Source: Kosakonia cowanii JCM 10956 = DSM 18146 (GTDB lineage Bacteria > Pseudomonadota > Gammaproteobacteria > Enterobacterales > Enterobacteriaceae). From it: a DNA stretch of 64,000 bases. Shown here piece after piece: positions 37,421 to 46,940 of the stretch. Under the pieces are notes generated by a model. It saw nothing but the letters and a program-made list of their open reading frames with translations. It made no database searches and was not told the origin of the DNA. The stretch spans positions 744,001 through 808,000 of the forward strand of contig NZ_CP019445.1 in NCBI RefSeq assembly GCF_001975225.1, written 5' to 3'. A program made the translations under genes and the position numbers. Positions within the stretch are counted from its first letter, which is position 1. Each line of letters starts with the position of its first letter.

Positions 37421-38068
37421 TCAGGCAAACGGGTTGTCGATGATCGGTACGATTTGCAGCAGGCCGCAGCCAAACGCTCTTCCTTTACCGATACCGTTCT
37501 TAAAGCTGGTCTGAAACCGCTGCGGATCGGTCACGGTGAGCTGCCCCTGGATATACGCTTTACCAAGCGTCACCTCGCGGCCGGCCTTGTCCGGGAATTG
37601 CAGCACCTCAATGGCATCGACCTGCAGGGTTTGCGGATCGACGTCAAATCCCCAGCTTTGGGGTGCGCGCTGTAAAAACCACTGGGCGATATCGGCGCGG
37701 CCTTTTACCGCCACGCGTTTTCCGCTCTGCTTGTCCTTACGCACAGGATTGATCTGCACGTTAAAACGGTAACGTGGGTAGTTGAGAAACGACGTTGCAA
37801 TCGGCTTACTGATCACCGTGCCGTACTGCCCCTCAACCCTCTCCACCGGCAAGCGGTTCGAAACAATCAGCACTTTGCGACCATGGCGATCACCGCCCTG
37901 ATCCGCAAAGACGATACCGCTTGGGGTATCACGCTGCTTTTCAGCTTCGCTGCGGAGATCCGTAAAAAGGCTGTAGACGACCCGGTGCAGTGAATAGGGA
38001 TCCGTCATCCTGAGCGCCTTCACCGCAGCGCGATCGAGGTGTAAAGCGCTGGCGAATAATTCACTCAT
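37421..38068 (-). CDS. cas6e: CRISPR RNA endonuclease Cas6e (CasE)
   Basis: 215 residues. MSELFASALHLDRAAVKALR, then DPYSLHRVVYSLF with His28 in the place of the catalytic His26 of E. coli Cas6e, and a Gly-rich C-terminal loop NGIGKGRAFGCGLLQI. It cuts pre-crRNA at the repeat hairpin and stays bound. It overlaps casB by eight bases and precedes cas7, an order unlike E. coli K-12, where casE follows casD. Confidence 0.93.
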   Translation of the reverse strand: MSELFASALHLDRAAVKALRMTDPYSLHRVVYSLFTDLRSEAEKQRDTPSGIVFADQGGDRHGRKVLIVSNRLPVERVEGQYGTVISKPIATSFLNYPRYRFNVQINPVRKDKQSGKRVAVKGRADIAQWFLQRAPQSWGFDVDPQTLQVDAIEVLQFPDKAGREVTLGKAYIQGQLTVTDPQRFQTSFKNGIGKGRAFGCGLLQIVPIIDNPFA

Positions 38069-38618
38069 CAGTCATCTCCGGGCTCATGTCATCGGCGCGA
38101 CGATAAAAATCCTGTGCCCAGCGTGCGCGGATGCGATCCTGCCCGTTACCGGAAAACCACAGCAGTTGTTCCAGTAGCTGGCTGAAATTCGGCGTCACGC
38201 CGCGGCTGGTCATCAGCGCCAGTAATGGGCGTAAAATACGACTCGCTTCTGTCGTGCTGGTGCAGGCCAGCAGGCGACGCAAACGAGTTTTGGCCTGTTC
38301 TGACTGATTGCCCTCGTCATAACAAGCGGCGATCGCCGTGCCCAGCGCGAGTGTTCCATTGGCCTTAGGCTGGGCTCTCGCCAGCGCGGCACCGACGGCA
38401 CACCACGGCAGACGCTGCCACTCTTTTTCAAGGTCGACGCCAAATTCGGCCAGCAGTTCCCAGCTTTGATACTCCGTGGCCGGGTTGTCGGCGCGTTTGA
38501 GCCGCGCAGCAAAGCCTTTATCTTTATTGATGCGTTCAATCACGTAGCTGACAAAGCGTTCGGCGCGGGAAAACGTCTGTGCCTTTTCTGCCATGGTGGT
38601 ATTCGCGTGCTGATCCAT
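38061..38618 (-). CDS. casB: Cascade small subunit Cse2 (CasB)
   Basis: 185 residues, MDQHANTTMAEKAQTFSRAERFVSYVIERI..., helical and Arg-rich, with the CasB-type C-terminal DRIRARWAQDFYRR. Two copies stabilise the R-loop in Cascade. The start follows GAGGAGATAGTCGGT; it lies 13 bases after casA. Confidence 0.9.
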   Translation of the reverse strand: MDQHANTTMAEKAQTFSRAERFVSYVIERINKDKGFAARLKRADNPATEYQSWELLAEFGVDLEKEWQRLPWCAVGAALARAQPKANGTLALGTAIAACYDEGNQSEQAKTRLRRLLACTSTTEASRILRPLLALMTSRGVTPNFSQLLEQLLWFSGNGQDRIRARWAQDFYRRADDMSPEMTDE

Positions 38619-38631
38619 ACCGACTATCTCC

Positions 38632-40155
38632 TCAATCAGCGTGTAGGTATTTTGAAAAATGGGGACGGGTCTGCGCCCAGGCGTCCAGTTGCCGGGCGCT
38701 ATCATTTGGGCACATCTGGTCGAAAACCTGACTGGCGTAAACAGCAAAGGTTTTACGCAGCTGTAGGCGTTGCGATTTGGCATCCTCTGTTGAATCACAC
38801 GCATTGATTAGCGCCTGCGCCTGGCGTTCACAAAGCTGCCAGAAACGTTCGCTCGCTTTTTGCGCCTGAGCAGCGACAAAGGGCTGTGCTTTGCCTGAGC
38901 CGGATTTATCGATATCAGAGAGCTGGCGAAAGTAACGCGCCACCGCCCCCCAAAGCTGCTTCTGCACCGTATCAAGCTGTGCCATTTCGTGTTTGAGTTG
39001 CGCCAGGAAAACAGAGCCGAGTAGCGAGGTGGGCAGCCAGAACTCAGACTGTACATAATCATCAGTGCCGGAAGCATATTGCTCCCCGGCATTGCTGCTG
39101 ACACGCAAGCCACCAGACCAGATCGCAAACTGTTCAACACTGCGCGATACCCGCTTTAGCGTTCGTTTCAGCTGTGGCGTGTCGAAACCACTCGTATTAC
39201 CTTGCTCAATAAATTGCAGGATTGAGGTTAACTCCCTCCAGGGACGCTTGCCGGGGTTTACCCATAAGACGGCAGGTTTTTTTGGGGCGAAATCCACTGA
39301 CACCGTGGGATCCGCTTTGCCCTCCAGGTAACCGGCGTGGGCGATACCGTCGCTATAGTGAAGCCCCGTATCGGCTAACAGGCAAAACTTACCTACCGGC
39401 ACCAGCCGGCCCATCAGGGATGCCTTTAACGCTCTGGCGATCTCGTCATCTTCGCCGGAGGGCATCTGTTCCCACGGTGCTACACCCAGCGAGGGATACA
39501 TCACAAGTTCAGCAATGTCCTCTCTGGTAAACAGGTTCAGCCAGATACTTTCAACTATCGCGTTGCCAAGCCAGAAGGAGTGCAACAATCCCATATGCCC
39601 AACCGCACTGCCCGCTTTACCGCTGGCGCTTTTTCCCTTCTCATTTTGCTTACCCATATAACCCGGCGTCAGTACCACGCCGTTATCAGTTTTCTTGCCG
39701 CTGAGGCCAAACGCCATCTGAATCACCAGCGTAACGGCTTTATCCGCATCTGTGGCGTATTGCTCTTGCTGGCTTTGCGTCAGCACCGTGGTGTTACCGG
39801 TGCTGATTTCCGGTGAAACCACGCCCAGCGTTTTCAGCACCGCCGCATGAATAGTGGGCATCTGCAAAAAGGGTTGCTCGCCATACAGATAAAAGCGGTC
39901 ATGCCACTTATCCAGATAGCTAAGGCACTTATCTGCCATGCCTTGCCAGCCCATCTCGCGCCAGGCGTTATCATCTTCCGGCGTCGCGGCAGACTGCGCG
40001 ATAGCCAGCAGCAGTTTAGTCAGCGCAATCTTTTGTATCGCGTTGCCACCCAGCTTGCGCAAATGAGGATCGATAAAAATCTGACGCAAACTGACCCGCC
40101 CGCAATCGGCAACCGGTATCCACGCCTCATCAATCAGGTTAAAACGGTTTTCCAT
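38632..40155 (-). CDS. casA: Cascade large subunit Cas8e (Cse1, CasA)
   Basis: 507 residues, MENRFNLIDEAWIPVADCGRVSLRQIF..., the standard Cse1 opening, with GYMGKQNEKGKSASGKAGS as the L1-type Gly/Lys loop region. It recognises the PAM and recruits Cas3. Three bases separate it from cas3. It appears complete. Confidence 0.95.
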   Translation of the reverse strand: MENRFNLIDEAWIPVADCGRVSLRQIFIDPHLRKLGGNAIQKIALTKLLLAIAQSAATPEDDNAWREMGWQGMADKCLSYLDKWHDRFYLYGEQPFLQMPTIHAAVLKTLGVVSPEISTGNTTVLTQSQQEQYATDADKAVTLVIQMAFGLSGKKTDNGVVLTPGYMGKQNEKGKSASGKAGSAVGHMGLLHSFWLGNAIVESIWLNLFTREDIAELVMYPSLGVAPWEQMPSGEDDEIARALKASLMGRLVPVGKFCLLADTGLHYSDGIAHAGYLEGKADPTVSVDFAPKKPAVLWVNPGKRPWRELTSILQFIEQGNTSGFDTPQLKRTLKRVSRSVEQFAIWSGGLRVSSNAGEQYASGTDDYVQSEFWLPTSLLGSVFLAQLKHEMAQLDTVQKQLWGAVARYFRQLSDIDKSGSGKAQPFVAAQAQKASERFWQLCERQAQALINACDSTEDAKSQRLQLRKTFAVYASQVFDQMCPNDSARQLDAWAQTRPHFSKYLHAD

Positions 40156-40158
40156 TCT

Positions 40159-42780
40159 CTATTCCTTATTGGAAATGACCCGGAAGCCAAAATCATCGCG
40201 ATATTCAAGCCGATGTTTATCGCCCGCAGGCCGCCCATCAAGGGTCAATAACTCTCCGGAAAGGCTGACGATCGCGACGCGCAGCAGCGCTTCGTCATTT
40301 TCCGGATGACCGAGATAAAAGACTTGGTGCAGGTGCAAATTCTCCAGGTCGTGCTTATGGCTTACAGGTGGGCAATTTGCCGGATTAACGCGCACCAGTT
40401 GCTGATGCAGTTTTACTGCCAGCTGACGCCAGCCCGCTTTGGTTAGCCGATGACGTCCATGGGGCAGAATCACTTCACTGCCATCCAGTAAACGAAGATG
40501 GGTTGCGCCATCTTTTACATACATGCTGCGCAGCAAGAGAAGATCGTGCGTGTCCCGATCGCTGTAGCGGGTTTCCGCTTTGTGCTCCGGCAAGGTCTTA
40601 CCGCCTCTCGACAAGGTCAGTTTTGCCAGCGCCTGCTGCGCTTGCTCGCCCGTACGGAAACGACTGCCATTTTTTAACTCATGCAACAACGCCGCCCATT
40701 GCCCGGTTTCTTGTCGCTCGGCATAGGTCTGGTCAATGAGAGGGCGAATGCCAGAAGGCAGTTGAATTGATTGCAGGCTTTGCCAGGTTTCAAGGCTGCG
40801 GCACAGCACATACGGGGCGTAAACCATTGCGCTTGGACCAAATGCGCCGCGAGGATTAGCCAGCCCTTGTTCAGGCGCGGGAGCCAACAGCCAACACGCC
40901 TTGCTGGCACTGGAATGACGCGGTGTATCAGCATGCCGCCACAGGCGACCAAGGCGTTGCAGCAGCATATCCGTCGGCGCAAAGCGGCTGATGAGAAAAT
41001 CGGCGTCGATATCCAGTGACTGCTCCAGCACCTGGGTACCGATCAGAATACGCCCACGCTCGGCGCGCTGTGACCATCCTGCGCGGCCATAAAGTGCAAC
41101 CCAGCGATCCTCATGTTTGCCCCTGTCGTCAGGCGTAAAACGTGAGTGCAACAGGCCGGTTTCACACCCGTTCTGCGCTGCGCGGCTGGCAATATCCAGG
41201 TAACGTTGCTGCGCCTCCGCGACGGTATTTTCAATCCATAGTACCTGCTGCCCTTGGGCGGCCCGCTCAAGCGCCTCTTCCAGGGCACGCTCATCCTGGC
41301 GGCAAAAATGAAGCTCAACCGGCTGACCATCCTCTGCGGGCACGCTCACCTCCACTAACTTGCTGCTCTCAGCCAGAACCGGCGCGGCGGTGATCAACGG
41401 ATAGGCGGCAGAGTGTGTGGTGTGTTGTAATAGGGCTTCGCGCCGGGTCTGGCTTAGCGTGGCGCTGAGGATAATCACCGTGCAGTCGATTTGACGCAAA
41501 AAGGCCACGAGTTCATTAAGCAGAGTTCCTGTGTAGAGATCGTAGCTGTGCACTTCATCGAGGATCACAACTTTGCCCGCCAACCCAAAGGCGCGCACAA
41601 AGCCGTGCTTCACGTTCATGACCGCCATCAGCGCCTGATCGATAGTGCCTACCGCAAAAGGCGCTAATAAACCACGCTTATTCTGGTTGAACCACGATCC
41701 TCCCGGCCGCCCCTCTTCACCTAACTCTGTATCCAGCAGCCAGGCACCTGAATGCAACAGCAGGCTCTGTTTTGGCGATTCCGCATGGATAATCTGTTTA
41801 AGAAAAGCGTTAAAGCGGTCATAGATCTTATTTGAGGTAAGCTGAGTCGGCAGCGCGAAATAGATACCGGTCGCTTTTTCCTGCGCCAGTAACTGATAAG
41901 CCGCAAAGAGTGCCGCTTCGGTTTTCCCCATCCCCATCTGCGCTTCAAGAATATAGACGCCGGGCCCGGTTACCTGCTCAATAAAGAGCGACTGCGGCTC
42001 GCGCGGTTGCATAGTGCGCTTGTCAGGATCAAATACCTCGGCAAAAGAGAGCCCTTTGCGAATATCTGGCGTAATAAACCCCGCATTGTTCAGCGCAGCC
42101 GTAAGAGTGGGTTGCCACTCATCATCGGGGTTTTCAAAAAATTCGCCGGAGCCGATCCAGTCAGCTACGGAGGTCAAGCCAGCCACAACCCGCGCCTGTG
42201 CGGCAGAATCAAACATTGGCCAGTCCGTCTGAAAATGTGCTTTCAGTGCCGCCACAAGCTTTTGGCGTTCATCAAACCACTGGGCGCCACCAAACAACGC
42301 GGCGTTCCCTCGCTTATCATCGACTGGCGGCGAAAAGCCATGATGCTGACCGAGAATTTCAGCGACAAATTTTGGAACGCCCAACTCTTCCGCAGTGGCC
42401 TGACTGACACCCGCATGACCGCCCCACTGTTTTTCCAGCTCGGGGTTAATGCCAGCGAGCGCGGGGATGGTTTTGTAATCGATGCCGCACGCCGCGAAAA
42501 TCTTTGCTGCGAAGGTCGGGCTGACCTTGCCGATATCATGGCTTCCGGCGGCCATTTCACTGCCTCGCGGGAATAAATGATGGCGCATAGGTTCAGGAAA
42601 ACGCGAAATCAAACAGCGTGCGAGTTCGCCGACTATCTGGCAGTGGCTCAGCACTGAACGCCCTTGCACAACCTTGCCATCACCAAGTGTACGGGTCTTC
42701 GCCGGGCACGCCTCGAAGCCGATTGCCGGCACTGATGTGCTATTTTGCGCGGCTATGTTTAGAAAGCGTCTCACTGTCAT
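40159..42780 (-). CDS. cas3: CRISPR nuclease-helicase Cas3
   Basis: 873 residues. The N-terminal HD nuclease has SHDIGK (His81-Asp82), GGHAG and GQHHG. The SF2 helicase part has Walker A AQMGMGKTEAALF, DEVH in VVILDEVHSYD, LSATLS, and QRLGRLWRH as motif VI. Cas3 unwinds and degrades target DNA marked by Cascade. First gene of the cas operon; upstream is a 125-base gap with an inverted repeat, then a WYL regulator gene. Confidence 0.95.
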   Translation of the reverse strand: MTVRRFLNIAAQNSTSVPAIGFEACPAKTRTLGDGKVVQGRSVLSHCQIVGELARCLISRFPEPMRHHLFPRGSEMAAGSHDIGKVSPTFAAKIFAACGIDYKTIPALAGINPELEKQWGGHAGVSQATAEELGVPKFVAEILGQHHGFSPPVDDKRGNAALFGGAQWFDERQKLVAALKAHFQTDWPMFDSAAQARVVAGLTSVADWIGSGEFFENPDDEWQPTLTAALNNAGFITPDIRKGLSFAEVFDPDKRTMQPREPQSLFIEQVTGPGVYILEAQMGMGKTEAALFAAYQLLAQEKATGIYFALPTQLTSNKIYDRFNAFLKQIIHAESPKQSLLLHSGAWLLDTELGEEGRPGGSWFNQNKRGLLAPFAVGTIDQALMAVMNVKHGFVRAFGLAGKVVILDEVHSYDLYTGTLLNELVAFLRQIDCTVIILSATLSQTRREALLQHTTHSAAYPLITAAPVLAESSKLVEVSVPAEDGQPVELHFCRQDERALEEALERAAQGQQVLWIENTVAEAQQRYLDIASRAAQNGCETGLLHSRFTPDDRGKHEDRWVALYGRAGWSQRAERGRILIGTQVLEQSLDIDADFLISRFAPTDMLLQRLGRLWRHADTPRHSSASKACWLLAPAPEQGLANPRGAFGPSAMVYAPYVLCRSLETWQSLQSIQLPSGIRPLIDQTYAERQETGQWAALLHELKNGSRFRTGEQAQQALAKLTLSRGGKTLPEHKAETRYSDRDTHDLLLLRSMYVKDGATHLRLLDGSEVILPHGRHRLTKAGWRQLAVKLHQQLVRVNPANCPPVSHKHDLENLHLHQVFYLGHPENDEALLRVAIVSLSGELLTLDGRPAGDKHRLEYRDDFGFRVISNKE

Positions 42781-42803
42781 CGTCCTTATTTAAAGCGCCC
42801 GAA

Positions 42804-42886
42804 AACCTGATGGTGCTGGCGAGAGTGCATCGTCCCGCTTATCCTCACAACACTGTGTAAATCATCAGGTTAACTGAGGTTACCTG
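42804..42886 (-). promoter_or_regulatory. Candidate operator region of the cas operon
   Basis: AACCTGATG (42804-42812) and CATCAGGTT (42863-42871) form a perfect nine-base inverted repeat 50 bases apart in front of cas3. The right half is also part of an imperfect 21-base palindrome (CAGGTTAAC...GGTTACCTG, 42866-42886). Either could bind the WYL regulator encoded next door. No -10/-35 pair was assigned with confidence. Confidence 0.35.
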
Positions 42887-42905
42887 CTGGGCTTTGGTGC
42901 ACCTG

Positions 42906-43742
42906 TCAGCTTTTGAAAAGCCACGCTTTGATGTCATCTCTGTTTACCAGTACCAGTTGCTGTGCTTCCGGCTTGCCATCGAGATATTTCGTGTTGACCT
43001 GCATTTCCCGCAATAAATAGTCGGCAAGTGCCGCACGTGTTGCGATGCACAGTTGGTTATTTTCCATCTGGTAATCATGGGCAAGGACATGTTGCTGGGC
43101 GGGACTTAACCGGGGATCGGCGGCCAGAACTAGCGTGACAGAGGTTTGCCAGGCTTCATCCTGATCAATCGAATAGGGAGAGGGGCCTTCTATTTCAGCT
43201 TCTTCCCTGAAACGACTCAGGACAAAATCCCTGAAGCCTTGCGATTTCTCACAATAGCCACGCACATGAAAGCGGCTCCCGGCTTTAACAATGGTGTGTG
43301 GGCTAATAATGCGCCCTTCGTTTTCGGGATGAGAAAGAGAGATGTAATTCACTTCTACGCGCAATTTTTGCTGAATCGCCTTAACCAGCATTGCGACTAC
43401 CTGCCGAGAGACTCTCCTCTCGGGCACGTTGAGGCGGGTTGCACATGCATTCGGCAGTGTGTGCGGTAATACAAAGTGTCCACTCTCAAGCCAGGAGAGA
43501 AAATCATCTAACCCGCCCGAAAAATAGTGCGGTAGTTTCTTTTCGGCAAAGACATAGCAGGCCTTATCTAGCTTCAGTAAATGGTGAGGATGTAATTCTT
43601 GATACTGGATGAAATCTTTATAAGCCTGCTGACGGGTAATGCCGAATTGATTTTCGAGATCTTTATTGCGAACCTCTCCCTTCCAGAAAGCCAGCATTTC
43701 CAGAAAAGCCAGCCTCTTATAGGGTAGTTTGACGCTACTCAT
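42906..43742 (-). CDS. WYL-domain transcription regulator beside cas3
   Basis: 278 residues. The N-terminus is a winged-helix region (RLAFLEMLAFWKGEVRNKDL, FGITRQQAYKDFIQYQ). The middle is a WYL domain (LRVEVNYISLSHPENEGRII, HTIVKAGSRFHVRGYCEKSQ, FRDFVLSRF), then a C-terminal extension. BrxR/CapW-type WYL regulators repress phage-defence operons until a nucleic-acid signal is bound. Position 125 bases upstream of cas3 on the same strand suggests control of the CRISPR locus. The ATG at 43742 follows TGGAGAGTGT. Confidence 0.88.
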   Translation of the reverse strand: MSSVKLPYKRLAFLEMLAFWKGEVRNKDLENQFGITRQQAYKDFIQYQELHPHHLLKLDKACYVFAEKKLPHYFSGGLDDFLSWLESGHFVLPHTLPNACATRLNVPERRVSRQVVAMLVKAIQQKLRVEVNYISLSHPENEGRIISPHTIVKAGSRFHVRGYCEKSQGFRDFVLSRFREEAEIEGPSPYSIDQDEAWQTSVTLVLAADPRLSPAQQHVLAHDYQMENNQLCIATRAALADYLLREMQVNTKYLDGKPEAQQLVLVNRDDIKAWLFKS

Positions 43743-44062
43743 ACACTCTCCATAGAATATGAACACGACACGCGGGATAACCACGCTGTACATTTTTCAA
43801 ACTGGTAAAAATTATGGATGAAGGTGGAATTGCCCCTCGACCTGTTTATGCCAGCACAGTGCTATTTACTACATAACAATCTTAAAGGTACTCACTGTTT
43901 ATTTCGTTGATAGATACGACCTCTTTAAAACCAGCAACGAAATAATAGATGAGGAAAGTGGCATATCTGACTCTCTACCCGCTCAATCCCTGATCCCAGA
44001 CTGGAGCCCGCACCTAACGACACCTATACTGCGGGCTATCCCTTCTTAATCGCTGAACGCCT
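43743..44062. other. Gap between the defence locus and nicO-type gene
   Basis: About 320 bases between divergent genes. It should hold the WYL gene promoter on the minus strand and the metal transporter promoter on the plus strand. No clear operator, RNA gene or attachment site was found. Confidence 0.4.
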
Positions 44063-45010
44063 ATGACGACGCAACTTCTCACCCGCGACTGGCGCCTGCC
44101 GGCGGCGCTTACGCTGCTGGCGGCAGGGCTGGTCGCCGCTTTCGCCCTGCACACGCACTGGGGCGTCTTTTTGCAGTGGTGCCTGGCGGCGCAAATCACC
44201 CTGCACCGCTATCTGGTGATGTATCTGCTGCAACTCAATAATCATCAGTACAGCGGCGGGCTGTGGCTGCTGACCGGGGCGTTCTTCTACGGCGTACTAC
44301 ACGCTATCGGGCCGGGGCACGGCAAATTTATTGTCGCCACCTATCTCAGCACCAATAAGGAGAGCGAGACCGCTGCGCGCATGGTTCCGCTACTCGGCAG
44401 CCTAATGCAGGGCGTCAGTGCAATCCTGTTTGTCTTTATTCTTGCGGTCGGGTTTAACCTCGCTTCGGGCGATCTCAGCGAAAGCCGCTGGTATGTCGAG
44501 AAGGTCAGCGCGGTGCTGATTGGCGGCTTCGGGGCCTATATCATCTGGCGCGCGGTGAAGAGCCTGCGACCGCGCGCGCTGCGCATCCGCTCCCTGACGC
44601 ATGTTCACGACGCACAGTGCGGCTGCGCTCATCACGGCGTTGGCGTGTCGACGCAGGGCGACTGGAAAACCCGGCTGGGAGTGATTCTGGCGATTGGCGC
44701 GCGGCCCTGCAGCGGAGCCATTATGATTTTGCTCTTCTCGAATGCGCTCGGCATTGTCACGTGGGGAATGGCGGCGGTGATGACCATGGCCTTCGGCACA
44801 GCGCTCTCGATCATGGGGCTGTCGCTGGCGGTGCGTTATGCGCGTAACCGCACGGCAGCCTTGTTTGGCAGTGAGTCAGGTCGCTTACGCTGGCTGGTTC
44901 CGGGGCTTAAAATCGCGGGTGGCGTGGCGCTGATGCTCTTTGCGCTGGTGCTGTTTTTAACGGTGATCCCGGTGAGTGCCAACGGGGATTATATTGCGGC
45001 AGGGTGTTAA
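44063..45010 (+). CDS. NicO-family nickel/cobalt exporter
   Basis: 315 residues with about six membrane helices. HAIGPGHGKFIVATYLSTN near residue 80 is the NicO/RcnA-type metal signature. A cytoplasmic His/Cys stretch (THVHDAQCGCAHHGVG) fits metal binding, and GARPCSGAIMILLF is conserved in the family. It resembles the RcnA/NicO exporters rather than NixA uptake proteins. No RcnR-like regulator or DUF1007 partner is adjacent. It shares a terminator with proP. Confidence 0.85.
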   Translation: MTTQLLTRDWRLPAALTLLAAGLVAAFALHTHWGVFLQWCLAAQITLHRYLVMYLLQLNNHQYSGGLWLLTGAFFYGVLHAIGPGHGKFIVATYLSTNKESETAARMVPLLGSLMQGVSAILFVFILAVGFNLASGDLSESRWYVEKVSAVLIGGFGAYIIWRAVKSLRPRALRIRSLTHVHDAQCGCAHHGVGVSTQGDWKTRLGVILAIGARPCSGAIMILLFSNALGIVTWGMAAVMTMAFGTALSIMGLSLAVRYARNRTAALFGSESGRLRWLVPGLKIAGGVALMLFALVLFLTVIPVSANGDYIAAGC

Positions 45011-45011
45011 A

Positions 45012-45042
45012 AAAACCCGTAGGGCTAAGCCGTCCGGGTTTT
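45012..45042. terminator. Shared terminator, nicO-type gene and proP
   Basis: AAAACCCG / CGGGTTTT stem flanked by A and T runs, working for both convergent genes. Confidence 0.8.
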
Positions 45043-45048
45043 ATTTAG

Positions 45049-46551
45049 TTACTCGTCAATCTTCGGATGCTGCTGCACCAGGCGGGAGCGTTTCTCCTGC
45101 AGCTGGGCAATCTCTTCATCCAGATCTTCGATTTTCTGTTCGATGTTGTCGTGATGTTCTTGCAGAATTTCACGCGCTTCCTGCATATCCGACGCTGCCG
45201 GGGTTGCCCCTTTCAGCGGCAGGTTCGCCGTCTCTTTCATCGTCAGGCCGGTAATCAGGCCAACCACCGCGATCACCATCAGGTAGTACGCTGGCATCAT
45301 CAGATTATTTGAGGTCTCCACCAGCCAGGCGGTCAGCGTTGGCGTCAGACCGGCAACCAGAATGGAGATGTTAAAGGCGCTGGCGAGCGCGCTGTAACGG
45401 ATATGCGTCGGGAACATCGCTGGCAATGTGGAAGCCATTACGCCGGTGAAGCAGTTAAGGATCACCGCCAGCAGCAGCAGGCCAGCGAAAATCATCCCCA
45501 TCACGCCGCTGTTGATCATGCTGAAGGCCGGAATGGCCAGCGCCAGCAGCGCGATACTACCAATCAGCACAAACGGACGGCGGCCGAAGCGGTCACTCAA
45601 CAGACCCATCACCGGCTGCACAAACAGCATACCGATCATAATGGCGATGATAATCAGCACCCCATGATCTTCCGAGTAGTGCAGGTTATGCGACAGGTAG
45701 CTCGGCATATAGGTCAGCAGCATGTAGTAGGTGACGTTGGTGGAGATCACCAGACCAATACAGGTCAACAGGCTGCGCCAGTGTTTGCTGGCAATCTCTT
45801 TAAAGGAGACGCGCGGCCCTTCCTGCAGCCCTTCGCGGTCGCCCTGCTCGAGCTTATCGACATGCTGCTGGAACGCCGGGGTCTCTTCCAGCGCATGACG
45901 CAGGTAGAGGCCAATCAGGCCCAGCGGCAGTGCCAGGAAGAACGGAATACGCCAGCCCCAGTCGAGGAAGTTCTGCTCGCCAACAATCGTCGACAGCAAC
46001 ACCACCACGCCCGCGCCGAGGACAAACCCGGCGATAGAGCCGAAGTCCAGCCAGCTGCCCATAAAGCCACGTTTACGGTCCGGGGAGTATTCGGCCACGA
46101 AGATCGACGCGCCGGTGTACTCGCCGCCGACCGAGAAGCCCTGCGCCATCTTACATAACAGCAGCAGAATCGGTGCCCAGATACCGATCGACTCATACGA
46201 AGGTATAAGCCCGATAGCAAAGGTACTGACGGACATGATCACTATCGTGATCGCGAGGATTTTTTGCCGTCCATATTTATCCCCCAGCATGCCGAAGAAG
46301 AGGCCGCCAAGTGGACGAATCAGGAATGGAACGGAGAAGGTCCCGAGCGCGGCTATCATCTGCACGCTGGGATCTGCATCGGGGAAGAACACTTTGCCAA
46401 GTGCGTAGGCCACAAAGCCATAAACACCGAAATCGAACCACTCCATCGCGTTACCTAACGACGCGGCGGTGATGGCTTTACGCAGTTTCGCGTCGTCAAT
46501 AATCGTGACGTCGCGTAGCGTTATCGGTTTGATTTTTTTCCTTTTTAACAT
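45049..46551 (-). CDS. proP: Osmosensory proline/betaine:H+ symporter ProP
   Basis: 500 residues, MLKRKKIKPITLRDVTIIDD, same length as E. coli ProP. Twelve MFS helices are followed by a C-terminal heptad region (IEQKIEDLDEEIAQLQEKRSR in part), the antiparallel coiled coil that sets the osmotic threshold. It imports proline, glycine betaine and ectoine when osmolality rises. The start at 46551 follows AAGAGGAAAACAGAG; the 16 upstream residues are not conserved. A CRP site lies 200 bases upstream, as at proP P1. Confidence 0.97.
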   Translation of the reverse strand: MLKRKKIKPITLRDVTIIDDAKLRKAITAASLGNAMEWFDFGVYGFVAYALGKVFFPDADPSVQMIAALGTFSVPFLIRPLGGLFFGMLGDKYGRQKILAITIVIMSVSTFAIGLIPSYESIGIWAPILLLLCKMAQGFSVGGEYTGASIFVAEYSPDRKRGFMGSWLDFGSIAGFVLGAGVVVLLSTIVGEQNFLDWGWRIPFFLALPLGLIGLYLRHALEETPAFQQHVDKLEQGDREGLQEGPRVSFKEIASKHWRSLLTCIGLVISTNVTYYMLLTYMPSYLSHNLHYSEDHGVLIIIAIMIGMLFVQPVMGLLSDRFGRRPFVLIGSIALLALAIPAFSMINSGVMGMIFAGLLLLAVILNCFTGVMASTLPAMFPTHIRYSALASAFNISILVAGLTPTLTAWLVETSNNLMMPAYYLMVIAVVGLITGLTMKETANLPLKGATPAASDMQEAREILQEHHDNIEQKIEDLDEEIAQLQEKRSRLVQQHPKIDE

Positions 46552-46745
46552 CTCTGTTTTCCTCTTAAGACTCTCGCCCTGTATCGCCCGTTTACCCATC
46601 CGTGGCAGGCGTTTTTTATCGGCCTTACGGCCATTCTTTCAAGCGTAGCAGGTTTACTTACACTAACTGTTCAAAGCCTGTACAACCGAACCTGTTGACG
46701 CCTGTTGGGCAGTGATTGAGCGAATTACCCTATCAGGGTTTATAA

Positions 46746-46763
46746 ATGTGATCAAATTCACAT
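46746..46763 (-). promoter_or_regulatory. CRP site at the proP promoter
   Basis: TGTGA-TCAAAT-TCACA is a perfect CRP consensus. In E. coli, CRP binds near -34 of proP P1 and represses it; the distance to the proP start codon here is comparable. Confidence 0.85.
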
Positions 46764-46925
46764 AGTTGTAACCGGTAATCATCAACCACCGTTTTTACCT
46801 CACTTTTTGCCTCATTTCAAAAAAGCGCGATCGGCTTTCGACCCACCTTTTTACAAGCCATTTACATCGAAAATAAATAAAGAAACATCGATAAATGTTT
46901 ACGCGAATTATGTGATCGCCGTAAC

Positions 46926-46940
46926 TAAAACACGGTTTCA
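46926..46940 (+). promoter_or_regulatory. KdgR-like operator before kdgT
   Basis: TAAAACACGGTTTCA matches the KdgR palindrome TGAAACANTGTTTCA at 12 of 14 defined positions. It lies about 215 bases before kdgT. KdgR represses kdg and pectin catabolism genes until 2-keto-3-deoxygluconate is present. Confidence 0.6.
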
